Positions 1-9,166 are shown, numbered from the stretch's first letter. The stretch: DNA of 19,949 nucleotides from Clostridiales bacterium UBA1779 (GCA_002314565.1 DCGL01000147.1:1-19949); one strand, 5' to 3'. Made by a program: numbers and translations. The notes: a model not told the origin generated them from the sequence alone.

Positions 1-2
1 AA

Positions 3-1148
3 ATGAAGATAGTTTTCAACAGACAGGAACTTTTAAATACGGTCACCCCGATGATGTGCGCGGTAGTTCCGAAGGGAACCAATCCGACAACTGAGTACAT
101 ACTCATAAAAGCTCAGAAGGAAACCGGTATTGAACTTACAACCTACGATCTTGACAAGGGTGTAAGATGCGAAGCAAACGGAAACGTATATGAAGACGGC
201 TGCTACTGTGTAAACGCAAACAAACTTTTCCAGACACTTAAGGTTATGGAAGGCGATGACGTCACACTTGAAGTAAATGAAAATCTTGAAACAACCATCA
301 AATCAGGTAAGGCTCATTATAAGATGCAGTCGCTCAAGGGTGACGACTTTCCGATTCTTCCCGTCGTATCAGCCAATGAAGGTTTTGAAGTTTCTTCAAA
401 GAAGCTGAAAGAAATGATTTCAAAGGTTGTTTATGCCATAGGTATCAATGACAACCGTCCCGTTCTCAACGGTGCATATTTCAAGATTAGCGGAAACGAA
501 CTTATGGTCGTTGCCTGTGACAGCTTCAAGCTTGCAAAATGCGTTTCAAAAACCGAAATCAAGAGTCTTTCAGACAGTACTGACAAGTATCAGTACATCG
601 TTCCTCAGAAGACGGTTGCGGAGCTCATCAGAATGATTCCGGATGGCAAGGATGACGTTGTAACCTTCCTGCTCAGCCGCAAGAATATGATATGCAATTT
701 CAGCGGTCTTACCTTCTATTCAAGACTTATTGAAGGTGAGTACATTGATTTTGACCGCATAATCATTAAGAATCATAAAATCAACGTCATCGTTGACAAG
801 CCTGCCATTATGGCCGCTCTTGACAGAGCTGCCGTTGTTACCGAGGAAAAGGTTGCAGGCAGCACGAAGACTCCTCTTAAGTTCACACTTGAAGGAAATC
901 TTCTCAAGCTGAGTGCCGTTTCAAGCGTAGGTGTTGCTTACGATGAGCTTGAAGTTGAACATGAAGGCGATGATATTGTAATATCTTTCAACAACCGCAA
1001 TCTTATTGATTCAATAAAGTCCTGTTCAGGAGACAAGGTTAAGATTGAGCTTTCAACTCCTCTTTACAGCATCAATATTCTTCCCGTTGAAAACAAAGAC
1101 GGGGATGAAGATATATTCTTTATGATGCCTGTAAGAACCAGAAACTGA
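3..1148 (+). CDS. dnaN: DNA polymerase III beta subunit (sliding clamp)
   Basis: The protein is the ring-shaped processivity clamp that holds the replicative polymerase on DNA and acts in the cytoplasm at the fork. It has 381 residues, the normal length for the family, in three clamp-fold domains. Recognisable signatures are NRPVLNG near residues 151-157 (family R-x-V-L-x-G), YSRLIEGEY at 239-247 (family SRLIEGxYP) and the C-terminal FFMMPVRTRN, matching the family ending of the M-P-x-R type that lies in the partner-binding pocket. The ATG at base 3 gives a complete N-terminus, but the ribosome binding site lies outside the window. recF follows after only 3 bases, so the two are almost certainly co-transcribed. 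By synteny dnaA is expected immediately upstream. Identification is very secure from sequence and context. Confidence 0.97.
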   Translation: MKIVFNRQELLNTVTPMMCAVVPKGTNPTTEYILIKAQKETGIELTTYDLDKGVRCEANGNVYEDGCYCVNANKLFQTLKVMEGDDVTLEVNENLETTIKSGKAHYKMQSLKGDDFPILPVVSANEGFEVSSKKLKEMISKVVYAIGINDNRPVLNGAYFKISGNELMVVACDSFKLAKCVSKTEIKSLSDSTDKYQYIVPQKTVAELIRMIPDGKDDVVTFLLSRKNMICNFSGLTFYSRLIEGEYIDFDRIIIKNHKINVIVDKPAIMAALDRAAVVTEEKVAGSTKTPLKFTLEGNLLKLSAVSSVGVAYDELEVEHEGDDIVISFNNRNLIDSIKSCSGDKVKIELSTPLYSINILPVENKDGDEDIFFMMPVRTRN

Positions 1149-1151
1149 TTT

Positions 1152-2264
1152 ATGTTCTGCAAAAAAATCAGCTGCGAAGGATTCAGAAATATTGACAGTG
1201 CCGAAGTTGAATTCAGTGACGGAGTAAACGTCTTATACGGGGCAAACGCCCAGGGAAAGACAAATCTGCTTGAAGCAATCTGTATGTTCTCGCTGGGAAA
1301 ATCTTTTCGCGGCGTAAAAGACACTGAATTTATCGGATTTGACAAGCCAGGAACGAAGCTTTCGATGACTTTTGAAAACTCAATGCGTGAGCAGCAGCTC
1401 CTTATGTGTTTTTCAAAAAATCATCAGAAAAGAATTGAACAGAACGGTGTAAAAATCAGCCGTATGTCAGAAATAATAGGTCAGTTCCGTGCAGTGCTTT
1501 TCTTTCCCGAACATCTGAATATCATAAAAGAAGGGCCGTCAATGCGAAGAAATTACCTTGACGTGGCAATTTCACAGCTCAGGCCCCTGTATCTGAAGTC
1601 TCTTCAGAGATACAATCACATCTTAATTCAAAGAAATAAACTGATTAAAGCTGCACAGGACGACAGAAAGAGCTTTGACGATACGATTGAATTCTGGTCT
1701 TATCAGCTGTCAGTTGAAGCAGCATATATCACCGTCGCAAGGCTCGGTTATCTTAAACTGTGCGAAAAACAGCTTGCTTCCTGTTTTGAAGAAATGACGG
1801 GAGGCTCTGAAATCCCGACCATGTCTTACAGCTTTGCTTTCCGCGGTGCTTCTGAGTGCTGCGATGACAAAAAGAAACTTCAGGAAGCATATTTCTCACA
1901 GCTTATGTCAAACCATGAACGTGAAATCGGCGCACAGGCAACTTTGTGGGGCATTCACAAGGATGACGTTGATATAATGCTCAACGGCCGCAGTGCGCGT
2001 CTGTTTGCCTCTCAAGGCCAGCAGCGTTCACTTTCTCTCGGACTTAAGCTTTCCGAAAGCGCAATTTCAGAAAATGACAGCGGTGAAAAGCCCGTTTTGC
2101 TGCTTGACGACGTTTTTTCAGAGCTTGATTCGAGCCGCCGGGAATATCTGACCGATAGAATGAAAAAAGGTCAGGTTATTATGACAACCTGCGGTGATCT
2201 TGACACAATGAAAACCGCTGCTAAGGTCATAAGAGTCGAAAACGGCTGCTTTTCCGCAGTCTGA
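1152..2264 (+). CDS. recF: DNA replication and repair protein RecF
   Basis: RecF is an ABC-type (SMC-like) ATPase that helps RecO and RecR load RecA at single-strand gaps and stalled forks. The 370-residue length is typical. The Walker A motif GANAQGKT is at residues 30-37 and is followed by N-L-L-E-A. The ABC signature region, SQGQQRSLSLGLKL, begins near residue 287. The Walker B segment LLLDDVFSELD is at about 316-326, with the catalytic acidic pair D319/D320. The start lies 3 bases after the dnaN stop and shows no clear Shine-Dalgarno sequence, which suggests translational coupling. In Bacillus the S4-domain gene rlbA/yaaA lies between dnaN and recF; here there is no room for it. Confidence 0.96.
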   Translation: MFCKKISCEGFRNIDSAEVEFSDGVNVLYGANAQGKTNLLEAICMFSLGKSFRGVKDTEFIGFDKPGTKLSMTFENSMREQQLLMCFSKNHQKRIEQNGVKISRMSEIIGQFRAVLFFPEHLNIIKEGPSMRRNYLDVAISQLRPLYLKSLQRYNHILIQRNKLIKAAQDDRKSFDDTIEFWSYQLSVEAAYITVARLGYLKLCEKQLASCFEEMTGGSEIPTMSYSFAFRGASECCDDKKKLQEAYFSQLMSNHEREIGAQATLWGIHKDDVDIMLNGRSARLFASQGQQRSLSLGLKLSESAISENDSGEKPVLLLDDVFSELDSSRREYLTDRMKKGQVIMTTCGDLDTMKTAAKVIRVENGCFSAV

Positions 2265-2288
2265 GTGTTGAACTCCTTCAAAAAAAAT

Positions 2289-2588
2289 ATGTATTTACAC
2301 GTCGGAAACAATAAAATCATAAGAATCTGCGATATTATCGGTATTTTCGATACGGACAGCTCAACTTTTTCATCAGTAATCACAAGAAAAATGCTGTCAG
2401 ATGCAGAAAAACGCGGTGAAGTTGAGTCCGCGGGAACTGATATTCCGAAATCGTTTATTTTGTACAGATACCGTCCGCCGGTTAAAGAAAATGGCGGACA
2501 GACAGATAAAGAAGGCTACAGAATATGTTTTTCTGAGCTTTCAAGCAGCGCTCTGCTGCAGAGAATGAACAATATCACCGAAAGTTGA
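2289..2588 (+). CDS. remB: RemB/YaaB-type extracellular matrix regulatory protein (DUF370)
   Basis: This is a small protein of 99 residues. Its N-terminus MYLHVGNNKIIRICDIIGIF closely resembles Bacillus subtilis RemB (YaaB), a DUF370-family paralogue of the DNA-binding matrix regulator RemA, and its place between recF and gyrB is the same. The reading frame is open from a GTG at 2265 immediately after the recF stop, but I choose the ATG at 2289 because the family begins at M-Y-x-H-x-G. The eight extra residues would have no counterpart, and neither start has a good ribosome binding site. After the conserved first 60 or so residues the tail is charged and variable. Regulation of matrix or osmoprotection genes is known for RemA in Bacillus; the role here is inference only. 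The gyrB start follows 13 bases after the stop. Confidence 0.85.
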   Translation: MYLHVGNNKIIRICDIIGIFDTDSSTFSSVITRKMLSDAEKRGEVESAGTDIPKSFILYRYRPPVKENGGQTDKEGYRICFSELSSSALLQRMNNITES

Positions 2589-2601
2589 GGTTGCATTTTT
2601 A

Positions 2602-4668
2602 ATGGCTGAAGAAAAAATGGCTCCGAAGGACACAGAAGAAGTCCTTGTTGATGAAGACGGAGAAAAAATCGAACCGCCCGAACTCGTGGAGCTTGACGAA
2701 GACAACACAGAGCTCAATACAGTTGTTGATGACAACGCTTACACGGAAAACCAGATTCAGGTTCTTGAAGGACTTGAAGCTGTCAGAAAGCGTCCCGGTA
2801 TGTATATCGGTACGACCTCCGTCAGAGGCCTGCATCATCTTGTAAACGAAATCGTCGATAACTCAATAGATGAGGCTCTTGCCGGACACTGCGACCTTAT
2901 CAAGGTAATTATCAACCCTGATAACAGCGTCACCGTTGAAGACAACGGACGAGGCATTCCCGCAGGTATGCATCCGACCCAGGGTATTCCTACCCCTGAA
3001 GTCGTTTATACCATCCTTCACGCCGGCGGAAAATTCGGAGGCGAAGGATATAAGATTGCCGGAGGACTTCACGGCGTAGGTGCTTCCGTCGTTAACGCTC
3101 TTTCCGAGTGGCTGGAGCTTGTCGACGTCGTTGACGGGGTAAGATACACAGAAAGATTCGAACACGGTGCCGTTGCAAGACCGTTTAAGAACGAGGGTCC
3201 CGTCGGTGAAGGCGAGAAGAAGCACGGTGTTACCGTAACCTTCAAACCCGATCACGAAATCTTTGAAACGACGATTTTTGAATATGAAATTATGCTCAAC
3301 CGTATGCGTGAACAGGCATTTTTAAATGCCGGAGTCCGCATAGTGCTGATTGACGCAAGAGAAAAGCTCGAAGACGGAACCTTCAAAGAAACCGACCTTC
3401 AGTTTGAAGGAGGCATACGCAACTTCGTAAGCTTCCTGACAGATCAGAAGCATTCCGAAGCCGTTCATCCCGAAGTTATCTATATGAGGGGTGAAAAGGG
3501 TACGAGTCAGGCTGAAATTGCCCTGCAGTACAACACTTCATATACTGAGACGCTGCTTACGTTTGCAAACAATATGAATACCATCGAGGGCGGTACTCAC
3601 GAAACCGGTTTCAAAACTGCCCTTACCCGCGTTCTGAACGATTACGCAAGAAAGAACGGTATTCTCTCCTCTTCAGACAAGGCTCTTTCCGGTGAAGACG
3701 TGCGTGAAGGCATAGTAGCCGTAATTTCCGTCAAGCTTGAAGACGCACAGTTTGAAAGCCAGACTAAGGCAAAGCTCGGTAACTCAGAGGTCAAGGCTCT
3801 CGTAGATACCACGGTATCAAAGAGACTGTCTGAATTCCTTGAAGAAAACCCCGGAACTGCCAGAGCAATACTTGATAAGGCACTGGCTGCGTCACGTGCC
3901 CGTGAAGCTGCACGTAAGGCAAGAGAGCTCACACGCCGTAAGGGTCTGCTTGAGGGCTCCTCACTGCCCGGAAAGCTTGCCGACTGCCAGGAAAGAGACG
4001 CAAAGTTCACTGAAATCTACCTCGTAGAGGGAGATTCCGCAGGAGGCTCCGCCAAGAGCGGCCGTGAATCAAGATTTCAGGCCATTCTTCCGCTCAGAGG
4101 CAAGGTCCTCAACGTTGAAAAGAGCCGCCTTGACAAAGTATATTCCAACGTTTCCCTGATTCCGATTATTCAGGCTCTCGGCTGCGGAATCGGTGAAGAT
4201 TTCGATATTTCAAAGCTTCGCTACGGCAAGATTATCATCATGGCCGATGCCGATGTCGACGGTTCACATATCAGAATTCTGATTCTGACCTTCTTCTTCA
4301 GACATATGAAGCAGCTCATCGACGACGGTCACGTTTATCTCGCACAGCCTCCTCTTTATAAAGTATATAAGAGAGGCCGCAGCGGCGGTGAAAAGTATGC
4401 CTTCTCCGACGAAGAAAGAGACAAATACATTGCCGAGCTCGGAACCAACGGTGTCGAAGCCGAAAGATACAAGGGTCTTGGTGAAATGGATGCCGAACAG
4501 CTCTGGGAAACGACTATGAATCCCGAAACCAGAACTCTCAAGAAGGTTACCATTGAAGACGCTCTGAACTGCGACTCGATTTTCTCACTCCTGATGGGCG
4601 ATAAGGTCGAACCCAGACGTGAGTTTATCGAAGAAAACGCAAAATACGCCGAAAATCTGGATATTTAA
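2602..4668 (+). CDS. gyrB: DNA gyrase subunit B
   Basis: This is the ATPase subunit of DNA gyrase, which pairs with GyrA to introduce negative supercoils. The GHKL ATPase region shows GLEAVRKRPGMYIG (57-70), EIVDNSIDEAL (83-93, with the ATP-binding Asn of the N box), DNGRGIP (114-120) and GLHGVGASVVNAL (155-167). The TOPRIM domain shows EGDSAGGS at 476-483 and MADADVDGSH at 547-556, carrying the metal-binding acidic residues. The C-terminal region has the conserved RYKGLGEMDAEQLW segment. At 688 residues it is longer than the usual 635-650, because about 48 Asp/Glu-rich residues precede the first conserved segment. The start at 2602 has a weak GAGG at 2587-2590, 11 bases upstream. A sugar kinase gene follows 12 bases later, in place of gyrA. 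Confidence 0.97.
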   Translation: MAEEKMAPKDTEEVLVDEDGEKIEPPELVELDEDNTELNTVVDDNAYTENQIQVLEGLEAVRKRPGMYIGTTSVRGLHHLVNEIVDNSIDEALAGHCDLIKVIINPDNSVTVEDNGRGIPAGMHPTQGIPTPEVVYTILHAGGKFGGEGYKIAGGLHGVGASVVNALSEWLELVDVVDGVRYTERFEHGAVARPFKNEGPVGEGEKKHGVTVTFKPDHEIFETTIFEYEIMLNRMREQAFLNAGVRIVLIDAREKLEDGTFKETDLQFEGGIRNFVSFLTDQKHSEAVHPEVIYMRGEKGTSQAEIALQYNTSYTETLLTFANNMNTIEGGTHETGFKTALTRVLNDYARKNGILSSSDKALSGEDVREGIVAVISVKLEDAQFESQTKAKLGNSEVKALVDTTVSKRLSEFLEENPGTARAILDKALAASRAREAARKARELTRRKGLLEGSSLPGKLADCQERDAKFTEIYLVEGDSAGGSAKSGRESRFQAILPLRGKVLNVEKSRLDKVYSNVSLIPIIQALGCGIGEDFDISKLRYGKIIIMADADVDGSHIRILILTFFFRHMKQLIDDGHVYLAQPPLYKVYKRGRSGGEKYAFSDEERDKYIAELGTNGVEAERYKGLGEMDAEQLWETTMNPETRTLKKVTIEDALNCDSIFSLLMGDKVEPRREFIEENAKYAENLDI

Positions 4669-4680
4669 GGTGGCAATGAT

Positions 4681-5628
4681 ATGAAATTTTCAATTTTATC
4701 GCTCAATCCCGGCATTGACCGTGCGATTTACCTGAATGACCCGATGAATCCCGGTCATATGAACCGTGCCGCCAGAACAGTCACGTCACAGGGCTCCAAG
4801 GGCGCCAACGTGGCAATTATCTTAAAGAGACTCGGTTTTGACCTGACATATTACTCCTTCACCGGCGGACTATACGGAAAAGTCTGCGAAGAGATACTTG
4901 CAAAAGACGCCATTGACTGTTTTTACGTGCCCGCAGCCTGCGGAATCCGCGTAAATACAAAGGTTCAGGACGGCGCAAATATAAAGACGGAGCTCAATGA
5001 AAAGGGCGGACCCGTCACCCCCGAAGAATATAAGCAGCTTTGCACAGCTTTTCTCTCTGATTGTGCAGAGGTTGTGTTTATGTGCGGAAGTTTTCCACAG
5101 GGGGTTGAAAAGACCGCATACCGCGATCTTATCCTTGAGGAAAAGGCAGCGGGAAAGAAGGTTGTGCTTGACTGCGACGGAGCGGCTCTCGAATACGGAA
5201 TCACCGCTTCCCCCGACATAATCAAGCCGAATACCGATGAACTTATCGGTCTGTTGAAAACTACCGGTATGTGCGAAAACATTCCACAGGATCCTGAAAA
5301 CACACCCGGCTTCTTAACAGATGCCTGTGCAAAAGTGGCAGAAAAGTACGGAATCGATACCGTTCTCTGCACAATGGGTCCGAACGGTGCCTGTGGATAC
5401 TCACACGGACAGACCTTCTTCTGCCCGGCAGCTGACGTTGAATGCCGCGGCTTTGCAGGGGCCGGCGACAGCTTCCTTGCAGGCTTTGCATCAGCAAGAT
5501 ACGCTCTTGGAATGAACAATGAAGAGGCAATCAAATTTGCCAGTGCCTGTTCCGGCGCCAAGATTCAGCTTGAAGGCTCGAATCTTCCCACAAAAGAGAG
5601 CGTATACAAGGTTCTCTCAGAAATGTGA
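4681..5628 (+). CDS. PfkB-family sugar kinase, 1-phosphofructokinase/tagatose-6-phosphate kinase type
   Basis: The 315-residue protein is a ribokinase-superfamily kinase of the FruK/LacC branch, which phosphorylates sugar phosphates such as fructose 1-phosphate or tagatose 6-phosphate with ATP in the cytoplasm. Branch features are the N-terminal SLNPGIDRAI (family TLNPaiD), GSKGANVAIILKRLG near 38-52, TELNEKGGPVT (family TEiNExGP), GSFPQGV, IKPNTDEL and the PfkB signature GAGDSFLAGF. In the last, D263 is the expected catalytic base and G260-G262 form the anion hole. A Shine-Dalgarno AAGGTGG at 4667-4673 overlaps the gyrB stop and is well placed for the ATG at 4681. The substrate cannot be fixed from sequence alone. 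No PTS or fru regulator gene is nearby; it sits unusually between gyrB and gyrA, apparently in the same transcript. Confidence 0.85.
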   Translation: MKFSILSLNPGIDRAIYLNDPMNPGHMNRAARTVTSQGSKGANVAIILKRLGFDLTYYSFTGGLYGKVCEEILAKDAIDCFYVPAACGIRVNTKVQDGANIKTELNEKGGPVTPEEYKQLCTAFLSDCAEVVFMCGSFPQGVEKTAYRDLILEEKAAGKKVVLDCDGAALEYGITASPDIIKPNTDELIGLLKTTGMCENIPQDPENTPGFLTDACAKVAEKYGIDTVLCTMGPNGACGYSHGQTFFCPAADVECRGFAGAGDSFLAGFASARYALGMNNEEAIKFASACSGAKIQLEGSNLPTKESVYKVLSEM

Positions 5629-5637
5629 TTGGAGTGA

Positions 5638-8238
5638 ATGAAAGTGGAACATAAACCCGATATTTCATTTGAAAATCAGAAAATATTAGACGTAAACATG
5701 GAACACGAGGTAAAGCAGTCCTTTATCGAGTATGCCATGTCTGTTATCACGTCCCGTGCTCTGCCTGACGTCAGAGACGGTATGAAACCCGGACAGAGAC
5801 GTGTTATGTGGGCTATGTATGAAGATCACCTGACCTCAGACAAGCCCTTCTGCAAATCCGCTACGACAGTCGGTAACGTTCTGGGCCGGTATCATCCTCA
5901 CGGTGACTCTGCGGTCTACGGAACTCTCGTTCGTATGGCCCAGGATTTCTCACTCCGCTATCCTCTGGTTGAAGGCCACGGAAACTTCGGTTCCGTGGAC
6001 GGAGACCCGCCTGCTGCCTACCGTTACACTGAGGCAAGAATGGCAAAAATTGCCGACGAGCTTATGCGTGATATGGATAAGAACGTCGTCCCTATGGACC
6101 GCAACTTCGACAACCGCCGCGACGAGCCCTCGGTTCTTCCCTCCCGCTTCCCCAACCTGCTTGTAAACGGTGCCGTCGGTATTGCCGTCGGTATGGCAAC
6201 GAATATTCCCCCGCACAACCTCGGAGAAGTAATTGACGCAACGATTTACCGTATGGAAAATCCTGATTGCTCGGTTTTCGACCTGATGAATTACGTCAAG
6301 GGACCCGATTTCCCGACCTATGGAATTATTTACGGTATCAACGGTATCAAAGAAGCATATCTCACCGGTAAGGGCAGGATTATGGTCCGCGCCCGTGCTC
6401 ACGTAGAAGAGGAGCACCACAGAATTATCATCACCGAGATTCCTTACGCCGTCAACAAGAGCCTGCTCTGCGAATCAATTGCCGGCCTTGTAAAGGACAA
6501 GAGAATCGAAGGCATCACGGATATGCGCGATGAATCCGGACGTAACGGAATGCGCATCGTAATTGAATATCGCAGAGACGCAAACGGCGAAATCATTTTA
6601 AAGCAGCTGTACAAATATTCACAGCTCGAAGATACCTGCGCCGTAAATATGCTTTCCCTTGTAAACGGAGAGCCGAAGATTCTGCCGCTCGACAAGATTC
6701 TCGATGAATATATTACTCATCAGGAATCGGTTGTGACACGCCGCTGCCGGTTTGAGCTTGAAAAAGCCCTTGCACGTGCTCACATACTCGAAGGTTACAA
6801 GATTGCAACCGAAAATATCGAAGAAATCGTCGCTCTGATGAAGTCTTCTTCATCAATTCCCGATTCAAAGGCAAAACTATGCGAGAGATACGGACTTTCA
6901 GACGTACAGGCTCAGGCCATAGTCGAAATGACTCTCGGCCGTCTTACCGGTCTTGAAAGAGACAAGGTCATTGAAGAACTCAACGCCCTTTATGCCAGAA
7001 TCGAAGAGCTGCGTGAAATCCTTGCCGATATCAACAAGATCAAGGAAATCATCAAAAACGAAATGCTCGACATCAAGAAGCGCTACAATGACGAGCGCAG
7101 AACTGAAATTGTCGAGGCTGAAGACGATATCCAGATTGAAGACCTTATCGAAAAGCACGACTGCGCAATCACAATTACGCACTCCGGCTATATCAAGCGT
7201 CTTCCTGCCGATACCTACGCTGCTCAGCACCGCGGAGGCAAGGGCATTATCGGTATGACAACCAAGGAAGAGGACTTCATCGAGAACGTTATGGTTGTTT
7301 ACAGCCATTCCAACCTTATGATTTTCACGAATACCGGAAAGGTATATATGCGCAAGGCGTATACCATTCCCGAAGCCGGAAGAAATGCCAAGGGAACGAA
7401 TATCGTAAATCTGCTTGAGTTTGCACCAAATGAAAAGGTTACTACAGTTGTTGCGGTCGACAGCTTTGACAACGCAGACGAAAGATATCTGACAATGGTA
7501 ACCCGCAAGGGTATTATCAAGAGAACAAAGCTCTCTGAATACGAATTCCAGCGCAAGCAGGGTAAGATTGCAATCGTACTGTCAGAAGACGATTCACTCG
7601 TAAGTGTTCTCTTCACCGATGGAACGAAGGATATCATCGTGGCCACTGCCGAAGGCGCCGCCACGAGATTCAAAGAAGCCGACGCACGCTGCATGGGCAG
7701 AACCTCCCACGGTGTTATCGGTATCAGACTCAAGGGCGACAACTACGTTGTCGGTGCTGTCGTCGTTGACGATGCAAAGATGCTTCTGACCCTCACCGAA
7801 AACGGTTACGGAAAGCGTACCGACTTCTCTGTCTTCAGAACCATGGCAAGCCGCGGCTCAATGGGCTACCGCTGCCAGGAAGTCAATGACAAGACCGGAA
7901 AGCTTATCGGAATTGCAGCCGTATCCGAGACGGATGACCTTATGATTATTACCGACAGCGGTATGGTCATTCGTACTCCTGCCAAGGACGTAAGCGTATA
8001 TTCACAGTATGCTTCAGGAGTAATCATCATGAGACTTTCTGAAGGTCAGACCTGTGCTTCTTTCACAACACTTGCAACTCTTGAAGAGTCAGAACGCCGC
8101 AAGGCTTACTACGACGGAATCGCAAACGGAGAAATCGATCCAGACACCGATCTTGACAGCTTTACTCTTGAAAAGTCAGACGATGAAGTCACACAAACAA
8201 CTGAATCAGAGTCCTCCGGCAAGGACGAAGAAATCTGA
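5638..8238 (+). CDS. gyrA: DNA gyrase subunit A
   Basis: This is the DNA-breaking and rejoining subunit of gyrase, which works with GyrB. At 866 residues it has normal length, with the winged-helix/tower N-terminal half and a C-terminal beta-pinwheel DNA-wrapping domain. The catalytic tyrosine is Y130 in AAYRYTEARMA. The quinolone-determining segment reads HPHGDSAVYGT at 86-96: S91 matches E. coli Ser83 and G95 replaces the usual Asp/Glu at E. coli position 87. A GyrA box, QHRGGKG at 530-536 (consensus QRRGGKG), supports gyrase rather than ParC. The tail is acidic. The ATG at 5638 lies only 3 bases after GGAG (5631-5634); the GTG at 5644 would have better spacing and would shorten the protein by two residues. 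The kinase gene ends 9 bases upstream. Confidence 0.96.
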   Translation: MKVEHKPDISFENQKILDVNMEHEVKQSFIEYAMSVITSRALPDVRDGMKPGQRRVMWAMYEDHLTSDKPFCKSATTVGNVLGRYHPHGDSAVYGTLVRMAQDFSLRYPLVEGHGNFGSVDGDPPAAYRYTEARMAKIADELMRDMDKNVVPMDRNFDNRRDEPSVLPSRFPNLLVNGAVGIAVGMATNIPPHNLGEVIDATIYRMENPDCSVFDLMNYVKGPDFPTYGIIYGINGIKEAYLTGKGRIMVRARAHVEEEHHRIIITEIPYAVNKSLLCESIAGLVKDKRIEGITDMRDESGRNGMRIVIEYRRDANGEIILKQLYKYSQLEDTCAVNMLSLVNGEPKILPLDKILDEYITHQESVVTRRCRFELEKALARAHILEGYKIATENIEEIVALMKSSSSIPDSKAKLCERYGLSDVQAQAIVEMTLGRLTGLERDKVIEELNALYARIEELREILADINKIKEIIKNEMLDIKKRYNDERRTEIVEAEDDIQIEDLIEKHDCAITITHSGYIKRLPADTYAAQHRGGKGIIGMTTKEEDFIENVMVVYSHSNLMIFTNTGKVYMRKAYTIPEAGRNAKGTNIVNLLEFAPNEKVTTVVAVDSFDNADERYLTMVTRKGIIKRTKLSEYEFQRKQGKIAIVLSEDDSLVSVLFTDGTKDIIVATAEGAATRFKEADARCMGRTSHGVIGIRLKGDNYVVGAVVVDDAKMLLTLTENGYGKRTDFSVFRTMASRGSMGYRCQEVNDKTGKLIGIAAVSETDDLMIITDSGMVIRTPAKDVSVYSQYASGVIIMRLSEGQTCASFTTLATLEESERRKAYYDGIANGEIDPDTDLDSFTLEKSDDEVTQTTESESSGKDEEI

Positions 8239-8254
8239 TTAACAATTTTGTCAG

Positions 8255-9166
8255 ATGAAAAATAACAGAAGTTTAAGAATACTTTCGGGTATCGTATGTG
8301 CCGTGCTGCTGCTTCTCTGTTTTCAGAGCTGCGGCAGTGCCCCGGCACTTTCCGACGTACAGGATGAATTCAAGGCGCTGATTGAAGCCTCCTTTGAAGT
8401 AAACGATATTTTCTTCGGTGAGGGACTTGAGGTTTACGACAGAGAAGTATCGAGCGGCGACGGAAATCTGAAGTACGACGAAGAAAGCGGACTGTACTAC
8501 GGATTTGCAGTCGATGAGAGTATGGGAAAGGTTCTGAAAGTTTACGATTCAAACGGCAAAAAGTACGTTTATGCAGCTCTTTCAGAGAAAACTCCCGATT
8601 CAGATATCAAATCAAAGCTCAACGTTGTTCTTCTGGCTTCAGATACCGAGGTTTATTACAATAACGGAACAGAAATCTGCGTATATGACGTTATCGACAA
8701 CTACAAGGAAGTTGCGCAGGAAATCGTATACGAAGACAATGCTCCCGTGTATTACGATTACGTCAGACTTGATGAAAAATATCAGAATGTTGACAGCATA
8801 AAGGAACTTGCAGCAAAGGTTTATTCAACGGATTATCTTGATTCAGTCTACGTTACCATCTTTGACGGACTTCTCACCGATGATAACGTTATCTATGCCC
8901 GCTATATGGCTGATGAAAGCGGAAACACCGATTTTCTGCTCAAATCGAATCGTTTTGACCCATATTTTGAGACTCAGACGACTTACGATTATTCGTCTAT
9001 GAAGATTATCAAGCCATCTGATTCGACTTCAGTAAATATCACGATTACAGCAACGGGCCGTTATATAGATTACGAAACCGTTGAAATCAAAACAGGTACG
9101 TTCGAGAAAACCCTTCGCTTCGTAAAAGAAGCCGACGGCTGGAGACTTGACACACCGACATATTGA
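8255..9166 (+). CDS. Uncharacterised secreted lipoprotein
   Basis: I do not recognise a named family for this 303-residue protein. The N-terminus has basic residues (K2, R5, R8), a hydrophobic core at about 9-22 and a lipobox-like FQSC ending at C26, followed by GSAP. This points to export and anchoring as a lipoprotein on the outer face of the membrane, although Phe at -3 and Gln at -2 are not the usual lipobox choices. The mature part is acidic and rich in Asp, Tyr, Val and Ser, with no Cys clusters or enzymatic motif that I can see; the Tyr-rich, beta-strand-like pattern suggests a folded extracellular or substrate-binding domain. It starts 16 bases after gyrA without a clear ribosome binding site and is followed at once by a strong terminator, so it appears to be the last gene of the dnaN-gyrA block. 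Confidence 0.8.
   Translation: MKNNRSLRILSGIVCAVLLLLCFQSCGSAPALSDVQDEFKALIEASFEVNDIFFGEGLEVYDREVSSGDGNLKYDEESGLYYGFAVDESMGKVLKVYDSNGKKYVYAALSEKTPDSDIKSKLNVVLLASDTEVYYNNGTEICVYDVIDNYKEVAQEIVYEDNAPVYYDYVRLDEKYQNVDSIKELAAKVYSTDYLDSVYVTIFDGLLTDDNVIYARYMADESGNTDFLLKSNRFDPYFETQTTYDYSSMKIIKPSDSTSVNITITATGRYIDYETVEIKTGTFEKTLRFVKEADGWRLDTPTY

Noticed and set aside
4965..5561. 198-residue minus-strand open frame over the PfkB kinase gene
   Set aside because: It is a shadow of the clearly conserved plus-strand kinase; it has Pro/Ser-rich content, no recognisable motif and no promoter.
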